From: Gnetum montanum | Lineage: Eukaryota; Streptophyta; Gnetopsida; Gnetales; Gnetaceae | Direction: 5' to 3' | DNA length: 64,000 nucleotides | Assembly (NCBI GenBank): GCA_015680685.1 | Contig: MNCI01036292.1 | Coordinates: 987,978-1,051,977, forward strand | Shown: positions 42,251 to 53,930 of the stretch, in pieces | Position numbering within the stretch: the first letter of the stretch is position 1 | Layout of the letters: each line of letters starts with the position of its first letter | Made by a program: the position numbers and the translations under genes | The notes under the pieces: generated by a model | Databases searched by the model: none | What the model was told of the DNA's origin: nothing | Seen by the model: only the letters and a program-made list of their open reading frames with translations

Positions 42251-43381
42251 AGCATGCACCAACACCAAATACACATTGAACGAGCAAGCGCGATCCCAGC
42301 GCATGGGTGGGTCGTCAAAGCTCCAAAATGTGATTCATGATTCAATGGGAACACAATCTGGAGCATACATGGTGTTGTTTCCCATAGCATCATGTTGACC
42401 CTCAAAGATGCTATGGGGCATTATACTGGCCCTCCAAACCTATCGTCTCCATGGCTCATTGCCCTGACAGTGGTTCCGGGGTTAGTTCCTGCATATGGAG
42501 TGATGGAAATATTGTGGCTATGCTGTAATATTGTTGCTCTAGCTCCCTACCAATACCTAGGTTAATATGATGATTAGCTATGTGGCAGCCAATCCCATAG
42601 CTGAACCAGGAACGCAAACCATTGGTAGGGATTCTAGAGAATCTGCATCCACAGCAACTCCCAGCACCTTTAGGACTAGCTCCTCCATGTCGGTGCTACG
42701 AAGGCCACTACTGGCCTTCCTGCTTTAGACATCATGCACCAACGCGGGTGTCAAAGAGCTTCACCAACGTCTGTAGCCAGCAAGACCTTCATCCCCACGG
42801 GCGCATCTTCCCACAATAACAAATACTACTACGTCATGAAGCAGGTGCCTTGACTAGCTTGGGCATAACAGAGTGCAAACTCCCATTGTGTGCATAACAT
42901 AACTCGCTGCAAGGGGAACACTAGTGCAAGTTCCATTACATGCATAACACAACTCGCGGCATGGAACACATTTGTGGGTAGGGCAAAACCCTTCACGGAT
43001 GTAACGCAACTCATCATGTGAAAGAAACGCTTGTCCTACAAGAGGTTGAAGAACAATGCTAGCCAAAGATGAAAATGCAAATGGGTCCCTCAAAGCACTC
43101 CAATGAGGACTCTGCTAAACATCATCTTTGCTCTCTGCCTTAACCTCCACACAATCAATGCAACACTCTGATGTCTAGTCAAGCGACATTCAACACTCAC
43201 CAAGTGACAACCTTAGCATTTCACCTGCTGCGGTGTTTCGTATTCTTTGCCAACGTCTATCAAGCTTGTTGTCCCGACGTCGACGTTTAACACTCACCAA
43301 GCGACAACCTTAGCATTTCACCTGCTGCAGTGTTTTGTATTCTTTGTTGACATCTATCAAGCCTGTTCTCCCAATGTTGAC
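42251..43381 (+). other. 3' untranslated region of F
   Basis: Non-coding. A direct duplication of about 96 bp (43192-43287 and 43288-43381; CACTCACCAAG(T/C)GACAACC) sits immediately before the PPT, and a smaller one lies near 42890-42970 (GCATAACA(T/C)AACTCG). Confidence 0.65.
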
Positions 43382-43394
43382 AAATAGGGGCCAA
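43382..43394 (+). promoter_or_regulatory. Polypurine tract of F
   Basis: AAATAGGGGCCAA directly abuts the LTR start TGAAACACC, the place where plus-strand DNA synthesis is primed. The equivalent before the B' 3' LTR is AAAGAGGGGCCAA. Confidence 0.65.
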
Positions 43395-45084
43395 TGAAAC
43401 ACCTCAAAAAATAGGAGCTCATCCTGGCTTCACCAGGCCGTGTAATCTATGCAGTGCTATGGTAGTTCATCAAGAGGAGAACGCCCTAAGATTAGGCCAT
43501 CCAATTCAGAAAATTTTCTACTTTAGGTGTTAACAAGCTCTACGGGTCATCCTACCTATCCACCTAAGTAGCTTGCCTAGCCGACAGCCTACTCAACAAT
43601 AGTGCAGAGTTGGCAGTAGCACTCTGGGTGCATGAAAAATAGTTTGACAAGTTTTCTAAGTCACGAAGTCTACTATGCTATGCTACATTGTGTAGCGTAG
43701 CAAGCTTCAGAAGATGATTGTAGAACAAAGTACTACGTTACAATATGCCACATGATGTAGCATGGAAATGGTTTCACAGTTAGCCTCCTCACCCAGTTTT
43801 GGGTCCTGCAATGATGTCCCTTTCTATCAATAAGTAGCAGACTATGTCTGCTACTACGCTACGCTGAGTTACAAGGTGTAGCGAGGCGTAGAAATTCTAT
43901 GGAAGAGACAGAAGGTAGCTCGAAGGGCAAGAACATCAAAGTTCGTAAGTCTTGCATCGCAGGAAACAAAGTATGAAAATCGACAAAATTTCTACTACTA
44001 AGGCTAGTTGCTATTCTACGGTATGCTATGTAGTGTAGCATAGTGTAGCAAGCATGCAATGCACACATTGGTGCTACGCTTCACCAAGCATGTTACGCTA
44101 CAAAGCACAACAAGGCATGTGGATGGTTGTGCGACATCAATGCACTTCACCTAATTGGACCATTGGCACACATCTCCAAACACTGACAACGCAATTATTA
44201 CGTGGCAGGCTCATAGTTACAACATCATGGACTCATCGTGGTAATGGTCATAAGCATCTAATGGCCATATTGGCACATGCAGCACGAGCAAGTGAATGAA
44301 AGACCAAGGCATGTGGCTTCCAAATGGTCCTTTTTGCATGCCCTTGGTCCTATAAATATCCTGACAAGCAACACAAAAAGACTCTCCGGCTCTTGCTCTC
44401 TCTCGCTATCTAGCCCTTTTGCTCTTGCTTTTTGGGGCTCTCTGACTCCCTGACTCTGTGGCTCTCTCTTTCGGCTCACTTTTCTGTTTGACATTCTCCC
44501 TGGTTGCAGCATCGAGCATTATAAGCTTTCTATTCAACATGGAAAACAGTTAGCATCCTTAGTTGAAATTCCATTCTGTCCCCTTTTCTACCACCTCGGT
44601 AGAATCCCTGCACTATCAACACCAAAGTCCATGTCCAAAGTGCACAAGCTGCCTACTCTACGTACCCTGGTTACTCTTGAGATTGCTGTACTTCATCGTG
44701 CTGTTCAATTGATTGTATCCACCTCAGCAGAGAAAATTTATAACTTCGGAGTGGTGCATGCTCCTAACTATATTTTGCTTTGTTTCCTATTACTGTCACA
44801 TGTTGCATTATTTCCTACGTTGTTTCCTACTTTATTTGTTTACAAATATCATTCTGCTTATTTATTCTTAAGCATCACGTCGCATTTCTATTTCCGTTTC
44901 AAAATATATGTTGTAAAAGGCTATATAGATGTTGATTAAGTCCTTGTCTGATCGACCAGACTATTCAGGGTGCTCCATATCTGCACACACTTCTAGCATG
45001 GTCATTTTGCAAATACAGGGTCAAGACTGTCGCACCTACAGATGCCTTGGTTTCTTAAAACCATCGATGTTTTCGGTCGCTACA
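43395..45084 (+). repeat. 3' LTR of element F (1.69 kb)
   Basis: It starts TGAAACACCTCAAAAAATAG and ends GGTCGCTACA. Palindromic GCTATGCTACA/TGTAGCGTAGC words lie in U3 (43670-44105). TATAAATA is at 44351-44358, followed by a CT-rich stretch (44390-44480) typical of plant 5' leader and promoter regions. Homologous to LTR D. Confidence 0.87.
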
Positions 45085-45903
45085 CATAGCAAGAGGAGAG
45101 GTGAATGGGGTCCATCATATGGATGGGCCTAGGCTCACCATTGACAATGGAATAGGTGTAAATGTAGGAATAGAGGTGGAAGCTGCATGCGACTGTAAAG
45201 TAGGTATGGTATGAATGTGTAGCAGGGTAGCCGTGATCAGTATGTGATGGGATGCAGGAATGGATTGATGAACAGTTTGTGGAGGAATAGTAGTTGAGAA
45301 TGAAACAGGGGAATAGGGACGTTGGTACACTGAGGATGTGACATGGCTACCTGTTGTTGATGTAATCATGGGTTATGATGGCGTAGGCATGATCACAAAG
45401 GGAGCGACAATAGACAACGGGTTCATTCAAAAGGACGAGGTAGGAGGGATGGTGGCAGGGTTGGTTTAACCCTCCCTTGAATTGAGAATCCAGCTCCTCC
45501 TCTTTGTCCTGGAAAGCCTGATCTTGATGAGACGCTATGTCTTGCGGCTCCCCAGGCCTAGTCACCTGGATTAACTGATCTAAAATCCATTGGTTCATTT
45601 GCGTTAAAGAGATGGAAACACCAGGAGTGGGAATAAATTCCTTCCCATTGCAGTAGGTGAACTCAAAGCTACACTTCTCTTGAGACAATTGTGCATCTAA
45701 GGGAAAGTTTTCCTACACCTTAGTGTAGAGGAAGTTGTATCGCTCATGTTGTTGGCCAAGCCTTTAGGAACCTAATTTTAGATATTGAGGGATATGCATG
45801 GCCCCAGCACTAGGCTGAGTGGTTATTCGACACCTTTGATGCCTTGAATCATGAAGGGAACATCAACATTAGAGGTGTTAGCAACAGTTCTTGGTGTAGT
45901 CAT
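45085..45903 (-). pseudogene. Gag N-terminus of element G
   Basis: ATG at 45903 on the minus strand (MTTPRTVANTSNVDVPFMIQ). It is followed by the frame-disrupted QEKCSFEFTYCNGKEFIPTP block (about 45680-45620) and acidic QDKEEELDSQFKGG. It is cut at 45084 by the F LTR. Homologous to the gag starts of D and H. Confidence 0.65.
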
Positions 45904-46308
45904 TGTCTCAGAGCTAAACGGGTTTGCAAACAAGGAAAACGAGGAGATCGGAGGGCAATCAAAGGCTTTACATCTTAATGGATATTGAAAGAACTGTCAG
46001 AGCGATAGATTTGTACCACACAATTCATAAACAACCGTGAAAGGATGTCACGTTTATGCTGGTGCATGACAGGGTACAGAACGCATGCAAAACTACCATA
46101 AAACAAAAGGGTCAAATGCTGATCGGAGGCTTTATGTCCCGTAGGGTTCCAGAGGAACCGTCGAAGTGATCGATTTGCACAACACGATGAGTAAACAACC
46201 ACTAAAGGGTGTCAAGTTTATGCTAGTGTGTGTCCGGGTGAAAAACACTTACAAGACTACTGTATAACATGGAAAGGCACTGAAGGCCCTCCTTCTAGTG
46301 CCAAAAAA
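45904..46308 (-). other. Leader and PBS of element G
   Basis: The leader carries about two units of roughly 165 bp (GA(G/C)GAACCGTC... and GGTGTCA(C/A)GTTTATGCT) related to the D leader repeat. The PBS is at 46285-46303 (minus strand TGGCACTAGAAGGAGGGCC). Confidence 0.65.
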
Positions 46309-48222
46309 CTATAGCAACCGAAAATGTCAGCGGCTGGAAAACATTGAGAGGTTGTTGGTTGTGATAGTCTTAACCCCGAATCTGCATGAGAGCCATGCTG
46401 GATAAAATAGAAATGGGGTGCCTTGAATGGTCTGGTTGATCAGACAAGGACTTAATCGGTGTCACTAAACCTTTTGCAAACATGTAATGTGAAAAGAATG
46501 TTTATAGCATAAAATATTGATTATTATATGCAAGGAAATGTAAATGATGAAAAACATGATGATAAGCAAGAGAATGAAGTAAACTGGAGTTAAGAAATGA
46601 ACCACTTCAAGATTACAACTTTACTTTTTCAAGGTGGATATAATCGTTTGAGCAACACTAGGAAGCACAGAGATCTCAAAAGTAACCAAATACGTTCAAA
46701 GCAAGACAATTGTATGCTTGAACATGGATTCATAAGCTAATAATGCAAAATTCTACAAAGGTAGTAGAAGGGGCCTAATAGAATACCAAATAGGAATGCT
46801 AACTATTTGATTTTTTTCCACTTACCGATGTTAACAATGCTCAAGATTGCCAGTGCTTCTCAAATTTTCCAACCACAATTTTTTGCCTAAATTTTCCAAC
46901 TTTGTCAACCCTTAAATTTGCCAAAAATCACTAAGAACCAAAGGAAATTTGTTTTTTTGCCCACCCTTTGAGTGTTGCTTGTTGGGGTATTTATAGGACC
47001 AAGAGGATGTGAGAAATGAAAGTTTGGATGCTACGTGTCTTGGACCTGTAAGATGTTGATGTGTCTGTGCTGCATGGACATGCAAAGCTGATTGATGAGC
47101 TTGCCACGCTGCAATTATGTTGTCAAAACTAGAGATGTTGGGATTAGGTGTGCCATTAATGCATACAAGGAGTGATGTGCATTAATGTAGTGTAGCCGCC
47201 TGCTATGATATGCTACACTGTGGAGCATAGCTTGTTAGTGTGGCATGGTTGCTTGATACGCTATGCTATGTCCAACTGCCTGCTACACCATGCTGTGTTG
47301 TGGAGCATAGCATGTTAGCATAGTGTAGATACTTGCTACACTGTGTAGCGTAGCATATCATAGCCACTAGTTCAAAGAAGAAATCTACTATGGAGTTAAT
47401 TGCAAGTGTTGAAAGCCTCTGAAGTGTATTGGCTGGCTCTGCATGTTTCCTATGCTATGCTATGCTACATAGCATAACATAGCATAGCAGCTCGCCTTAA
47501 CTATGATTTGCATTGCGAACATTTGTCTGAAAATCATGTTGACAATCTACAACCTTTGGTCTTTGCAACGTGAAACTTGCAAACATGCTAATCCTGTAGT
47601 CCGAGATGCCTTTTGTCGTTCTTGCATCATTGCTACGCTGTGCTATGCTACATAGTAGAGCTTAGCGTAGCAGCCAACATAGCCTATTTTTTGGTTAATC
47701 TGCTACTTTCTAGTAAGAGGAGCTTTGTTGAAGGTCTCGAAGTTAAGAAAAGAAATTGGTTTTGAAGGCCAAAAGTGCTTGCTCAATGCAATTAAAATCA
47801 CTAAGTAAGCTGGGCCCTTCTGTCTTGCTTTTTTCTACACCATTCTACATTATGTAGCATAGCGTAGCACTTCGTCCTGTAGCTATCTTTTGAGGCCTGC
47901 TACGCTACATAGCATAGTGTAGCATAGAAAACTTCTTGACTAGAAAACTTGTTGAACTATTTTGCGTAGCCTGAGCACCATCGACAACCCCATGCATCAT
48001 TTTTGAGTAGACTATCTGATGGATGAACTATCCAAGTGGGTAGGTCGGAGAGTCCATTGGGCATGTCAACACCGGGAGTAGAAAATTTGCCGAACTGGAT
48101 AGTCTAAACTTAGAGCATCTGTTTTTTGCCAAACTGCCATGATGCTGCACTTGTGGAAATTATTTTCTTGAATCCTAAGACCCTGGTGAAACAGAAGGGT
48201 CTCAAAATTTTAGGGTGTTTTA
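46309..48222 (-). repeat. LTR G (1.91 kb)
   Basis: Minus-strand start TAAAACACCCTAAAATTTTG (TG mutated to TA), end GCTATAG. TATA (CCTATAAATACC on the minus strand) lies at about 46987-46997. Palindromic TGCTACGCTA-type clusters at 47200-47350, 47450-47495, 47635-47680 and 47840-47930. The most diverged of the D/F/G LTRs, hence probably the oldest. Confidence 0.8.
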
Positions 48223-49165
48223 GTTTAGATGTTGGAGACCTATTTAGGCCATGATAGCATGGGGAAGGGAGATTGGAATTTTGCATTACTACATTTTTTA
48301 TTTTCATTGTGGTGCAATTGCGAGGTTTGGGATCACACATTGGATGGGGCATGTGTGGGGTTTGTGGGTCACATAGGTTTCAAGGGTTGTACAGGGGTTT
48401 GGAGCACACAAGTTTTGAGGGTCGTAGTGTTTGGGGTCCTGTGCACACACTAGATGGCATAGCCATAGGGACCATAGCCACCATTGTGCAATGTTCAACA
48501 TGGCTGTGGTCATTGCCTAGATTTGGATGATGGTGGGATGGAGAAGTAGGGCCATGGTTGGGATAGGATTCTACTATGATTTTTATCTATCATAGATATT
48601 TTCTATGGGACTTAGGGTAGCTTCAAAGAACAACCGTAGGGGTTGTGGCTGCTATTGCACTTCGTGGTGCAATTGCAGGGGTCGTAGCTATGATCGACGT
48701 TGAGGCTTGTATGTGTTTCCTTATTTTTTTTCTGGAAATGGGTGGCATAGCCTATCATAGTGGTGAAGGGGTAGGGTTGGGTCTTGGTGAGTGTGACATG
48801 ATGAGTTCGATACTATGAGGAGACTACACTCTCCACAGCTATGGGACTATGCTCTTTACATGTTGAGAGCATAGTCTACTAAGTGTTTGCTAAAATGCCT
48901 ATTTTTTAAAGTTTGTAGTATTTTCTAATTTTTTGCCAAAATGTGTATTTGCAAAAATGTCTATTTTTTTAGGACTATGCTCTCCATTGGGGTAGTCTAC
49001 AGTTAATAAAAATATTGTCATTTTTGGGACTATGCTCTCCACTGAGGTAGTCTAGAGTTGGTAAAAATTTTATTGTTTTTGAGAATACGCTCTTGATTGA
49101 GGTATTCCAAAGTTAGTAAAAATTTTGTTAACTATGCATGGTAATAAACTTGCAAAATGTAGTGC
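48223..49165. other. Spacer of element H upstream of the antisense gene
   Basis: No coding sequence recognised. 48970-49135 holds about three tandem units of roughly 60 bp starting GACTATGCTCTCCA, ending in GGTAAAAATTTT-like tails. That opening word is the one repeated in the H LTR and leader. Pol of H would be expected to the left but is cut off by LTR G. Confidence 0.55.
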
Positions 49166-49171
49166 TAAGCC

Positions 49172-52100
49172 TATAAAAATGTGCTATACCCCAATGACTA
49201 CTAGGCACGTTGAATGAGTTAAGTGATATCCTACATTAATGAGGCTCTAGGGTGTATTTTCAAAATTAGGCATTTTTTCTAATTTATGTTAATAATTTAT
49301 AATGTGCATACCAAAATTTTTTGTATACTAATGCTTTGCTTCTTGCTTGATGATTGCAGGGTGTTGTTGAAATCCATTTTGATGATGGTTAAGCTTGTCG
49401 GCATCCTATGTTGCATGAGTGAACCTGTTCCTAACACATCGATGGTAAATATGCAAGTGAACCATAAAGCAGTGTGGTTCCAACTAGGATCTTGGGAGTT
49501 CCTAGAATACCTATTGCAATGAGTCAGTGTGATCATGTGGTCACATTTGGCGGTGGTGGTTGTTATTGGCATCACTAAGACGTAGCTACCTAGTGCTAAC
49601 TAGAGCATCCTAAAGCTCATCTTAGATGAGTCCACTACTAACATTGATGGGGTAGGAGGCTTAGGTAGAGATCCTAGGAGCATTCAAAAGTTATCTAGAG
49701 TATGGTGCATGATGGGATTTACTTGTTATAACAAGAACAACACCCTTGTTGTCATGCAACAGTTGCACATTCTCTTCCAAAATCCACTTAGAACTATCTA
49801 CTGCACTGGGGGGTAAGTTCTTCTATAGCTTATGTGGTGCTCTTTTTGCTACTCACTTATGTTAAATTGCTAATGGTTCCATGGTTGATTGCTAGATTCA
49901 GAGTTGATTAGGATGGCTTGCATGAAGATCCAAACTCGCTAGCCTTAACCTACACTACCTTGGAGGTATTCTCATCTAGCATAAACATTTAGGTAGCCAT
50001 GATTGAGTAGATGGGATGTGATCTGAAGACCAATATCTGTCATCACCTAAAGGAATATGAGTGATGCAAGCTCCATAGTTGGTTAGATCAGGAGTCCATT
50101 GCTAGTGAGATTAACACTAAGGAGGCATCTACACCACCACCCTCATTTTTCACTTCATTTGTGCCATGCCTTTCCAAAGCCATGAAGGAGGTGATGAAGG
50201 AGGTGCTACTAGAGGGTAGAAGGTTCAATTGGGCCATGTACATAGCCACTGTCCTACATGCAAAGATTTCTAGGCTTCGATTCAACCTCTAGGTGAGGTT
50301 CCACATCCATTTCACATTTTTTGTAGGATAGCTATGAAGGTTCATGGAGCTTTTGATCATGCAAGATGATGGAAAATAGGTGGTGTAGGACTGTGAGCAG
50401 CTATCCAAGTTGTGGATCAAGCATATGTTCTTGACCATATGTGCCCAAGACCCCCTAGAGGGGATCAATGAGTTGATATCAGTAATGACCAAGTGTCCCA
50501 TGGGGCACTTGCATTATTCATGTGATAGTATAGATGAGGGTCCTCTAGTTGGCACTAGGTACATTAGCAAGATGGATTGCTACATAGTAGAGATGGTGGG
50601 GTTGTCCAAGGCCAAGATTAAGAGACCACATCCTTAAGAGAAAGCTACCCTTGAGATGAGAAAGCTAAGTAGCAAAAGGATTTGCATCAAGCTACAAAGC
50701 TTGCATGTAGATGTTGTAGTTTAGTATGTGTAGCTTCTTAGATGCCTTAGTTACATTCATGTATATATTTTTACTTGTATGTTTTCTCTTTTATGTTATA
50801 CTATTAATTAGCTAGTGATGTGCTATGTGTAATGATGTGCTATATGTGTTAATTACAAAAAAGAAGAGAGGGCTGAAAGAGTAGCAGTTAAGATGATAGT
50901 GGAGGAAGTCCCTTCTTAAGTTGAGGAGGAGGTGGCACATGGAGACAAGATGCTAGAGGTCCTTCAGGGATTGGAAGAAGAGAGGTTGCTCCACCGTAAT
51001 GGGGATGATTTTGACACTCTTTTTGATGGTATGTAGCTAGGTGAGCCCCCTATACTCATGCATAAGGGCTTTCTAGGTAATCAACTTGTATTACCATCTG
51101 TCTTCCATTATTTTTTCTAGTATCTTTAGCTATTAGGTGATGTGCTAACTGCATCATTTTATTACAACATCAGATATTCCTACCAGTGGTTTTGCATCTA
51201 CCTACTTCATGGAGCCATTGGTAGATATACTAGATAAATTTTCCTTCATTGGAGGTGTTTTGTTGAGGACATGGTGGACAACTTGCAATAAGCAAACCCT
51301 AAGCTTGGTATGTGTGCTATGTTGTTATGCTTTATGCTATCTTTTTTACTACTTAAATGCTTAGTTATCGGCTAAGATTGATGCCTATAGTTCCTAAGCT
51401 GTAGTGGGATCCAAGAAAGGTGTCCAATGTGTATGCCCTATCCAACCTTCCTCCCAAAGTTGATCAGGTGCCTTGTCACATGTACAAGACATCTAACAAG
51501 TGCATACTTTCCTATGTGAAGGTATTGTGGGTTTGCAGGTGCTTGAATGAGCACTTGTGAAAATTCATGCATGAAGTATATAAGAGGATGACTAGCTAGG
51601 ATGAGAAGATCAAGGATCTTCAATCTAGATATGACTTCATAGTGGCTAGATTGCAAAGAGATGGCACCTAGCATACCTTCAAGATTAAGGATGCTAGGTA
51701 TTGGATAGCTCTTAGAGGTAAGAATGAGGCCATGTGGGAGCTGGTAGAGTAGTAGCACTAGATGGATTTGATTGCTTAGAAGAATTAGGATTGGAAGAAT
51801 TATAGCACAAAGATTTATTGGTGGAGATAAATGTAGAGGAATCACAAGTATCAACACAAGTGGAAGCACAAAACATACCTATGATGGTACAAGGAAGAGT
51901 CTACTGAATGCCATGTCCTCAAGATGTTTCTTAAGATAACTAGTGGGAAGCAAGCATATGACTTGTTTGCATAGAGTATGGTTGTGATTGACTCTTCCAG
52001 GAGGCAAATCGTCACCCCTTCTAGAGAGGCCTCTTCTACCACATTTTCCATGGAGCCACTAGGATTGACCACCATGGACAAAGGCAAGACCCTTATGGTT

Positions 52101-52392
52101 ATTAAATTTGGCTAGAAGAACTAGACATAACTTTGTAAAGTTGAGATCCTCTGGTGCTTGGAGGCTAGCCTTGGGAAGTTACCGCCAAAAATCACTGATG
52201 TAAGACCCTCCCAAGTTAGCTAGTTTTTTATGCTTTTTATGTTTTGATTTATCTTGTATAATGAATGATTGATTAATAATCATGCATATTTGTTAGTGGT
52301 TGTGGTAGGTACTAGGTGATGCTACAAGTTCCAACGACTTGGTGGAGGAAGTAGAACCTCCACCCCCACCTAGTGCTATAGGTTCAGCATGA
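49172..52392 (+). pseudogene. Antisense multi-exon gene of element H
   Basis: Plus strand, opposite to H protease and gag. A weak TATA-like CTATAAAAAT is at 49171. Exon 2 is 49360-49812 (acceptor GATTGCAG|G, donor GGGG|GTAAGT); intron 2 is 83 bp as in A and F. From 49896 exon 3 and a shortened exon 4 are fused (the 3/4 intron and the FVDLFG region are missing), retaining KAMKEVMKEVLLEGRRFNWA and RFMELL. Exon 5 ends at 51307 (donor CTTG|GTATGT), exon 6 ends at 52214 with RPSQ|GTTAGC, exon 7 is 52309-52392 and stops in frame. Exon 6 parallels A (WDP, LWVCRCLNEHL, KDLQSRYDFIVA, DARYW). Many stops and strong divergence from A. No exon 1 could be identified. Confidence 0.62.
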
Positions 52393-53394
52393 TCAAATGT
52401 ACCTTCCATTGGGATTTTCTTACTATGCTCTTGCTATGTGATGCTATTCATGCTATTTATTTCTATTCATATGAAATTTTCTATGCATGATTATTTGCTA
52501 CGTATAATGTGCAAAATTTTATCTCTATATGGTGATTTTATTGCATTTTCTATGAGTATGCGAGTTTGGGCCATTATGAGCCATAGTGAGTCTATTGTTA
52601 GTTTAAAGCCTTGACAGGACCCATGATAGTTTAAGGCCATAGTGAGAGGGTCGATGCTATTTTTTGGCCATTCTAGGCTATGGTTATGGCATTAAAAGTG
52701 ATAGTTTTAGGTCATTTTGGGTCATAGCGGTAGTTGAAGGCCATTTTGGGCCTGGCATTGCTAATTTAAGGCCATTTTGGACCACATGTTAGTGATAGTT
52801 TAAGGTCATTATGGGTCACTACAAGGGGATTGAAGGTGATAGTTTGAGACCATTCTAGGCTGTAGATTGCTAGTTTAAGGCCATTCCAAGTTGTGCAGTG
52901 CTATCTTCTCTTTTTGGTGATTTTTACGTTTATGATTTTTATGCACTTTCATATTTTTAATGCATTAATATAATGATTGTGAGAGTGTAAACTAATCAAG
53001 TGAATGTGTAAAAAAAGTAGATGAATGGATAAACCAAGCGAATAAATGTATAAAAAAAGCAAATGGATGTGTAATAACATAAGCAACAGTAAGTAGAAAG
53101 TAATGCTAACCTAAGTGAAACAAATGCAATGTAAGAAAAAAAGGAAAAATATAGGGTGTGTGAAAGTAGAGAGTCAGTAAGCACCCAACGCATTTTGGGC
53201 TAAGGAGGTACCTTAGTAACACAATTGCTTCCTAACCTGGTGTGGGTTAGGAGGCATGTAGGGCATGTATTGCACTATTCAGTAATCTCCTTGACCCTCT
53301 CTTGCTACATCAAAGGGAAATTCTACCCAAAGAGCATACTCTAGGAGGTTACTAGATTCTTCTGTCTTTTTGTGGGTGTTTGCCTCTTATGTCT
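52393..53394. repeat. Spacer with hairpin minisatellite of H (protease side)
   Basis: From 52545 to 52910 there are about ten degenerate units of GATAGTTTAAGGCCATTTTG followed by GGCC; the minus strand has GGCC-CAAAAT-GGCC hairpins. 52911-53394 is AT-rich and includes AATAAATG-type words and the protease 3' tail. Same place and theme as 7920-8110. Confidence 0.65.
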
Positions 53395-53930
53395 CATCAT
53401 AGGTGCATATCAGGAAATTCAACTTTCGACCCTTGCTCTGTATCTATGTTGTTGATGGCCAAAGGAGTAGCATTATCACCATGGATGATAACTTCATCAC
53501 CTTTGTATGGGAGGTGGATCTCTTGATGAATCAACAAGAAGATGGCTTGTAATTGTGCTAGCCAAGGTCTACCCAATGTTAGGTTAAATCCTGGCATCTC
53601 CTCTACAACAATGAATTTTGTAGTGGTCGGGAATTGCTCCCTCGCTTCAAAGGCCATGATGATAATTCCCCTAACGATGACTCATGACTCGTTGAAGGTT
53701 TTTAGACACATGGTTTTGTTGGCCTAATTGATCAGTGAGGTCTAACTTATTCATAATGGTGTATGGTATAACATTGGTTTTTACTCCATCATCGATGTGC
53801 ACTTTGTGAATCTTACATTGCCTAACACGTATGGCGATGAACATGGGAGCTATTATGTCCTCATCCCTTTTGGGATTGACCTTAATTACTTCATCAAGAA
53901 ATGCTAGGGATGGCAAAATTGATTCCTATG
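53395..53930 (-). pseudogene. Protease of element H
   Basis: The minus strand shows RVRQCKIHKVHIDDGVKTNV (about 53830-53770), MNKLDLTDQL, EQFPTTTKFIVVEEMPGFNL, TLGRPWLAQLQA and EIHLPYKGDEVIIHGDN. It is the same retropepsin-like domain as in A and B', again with Asp-Asp-Gly. A frameshift lies between the two halves near 53660. Confidence 0.78.

Noticed and set aside
46021-46260. Leader repeat of G as a protein-coding or structured RNA gene
   Set aside because: Related units occur in the D leader at the same place; it is a leader tandem repeat of the element.
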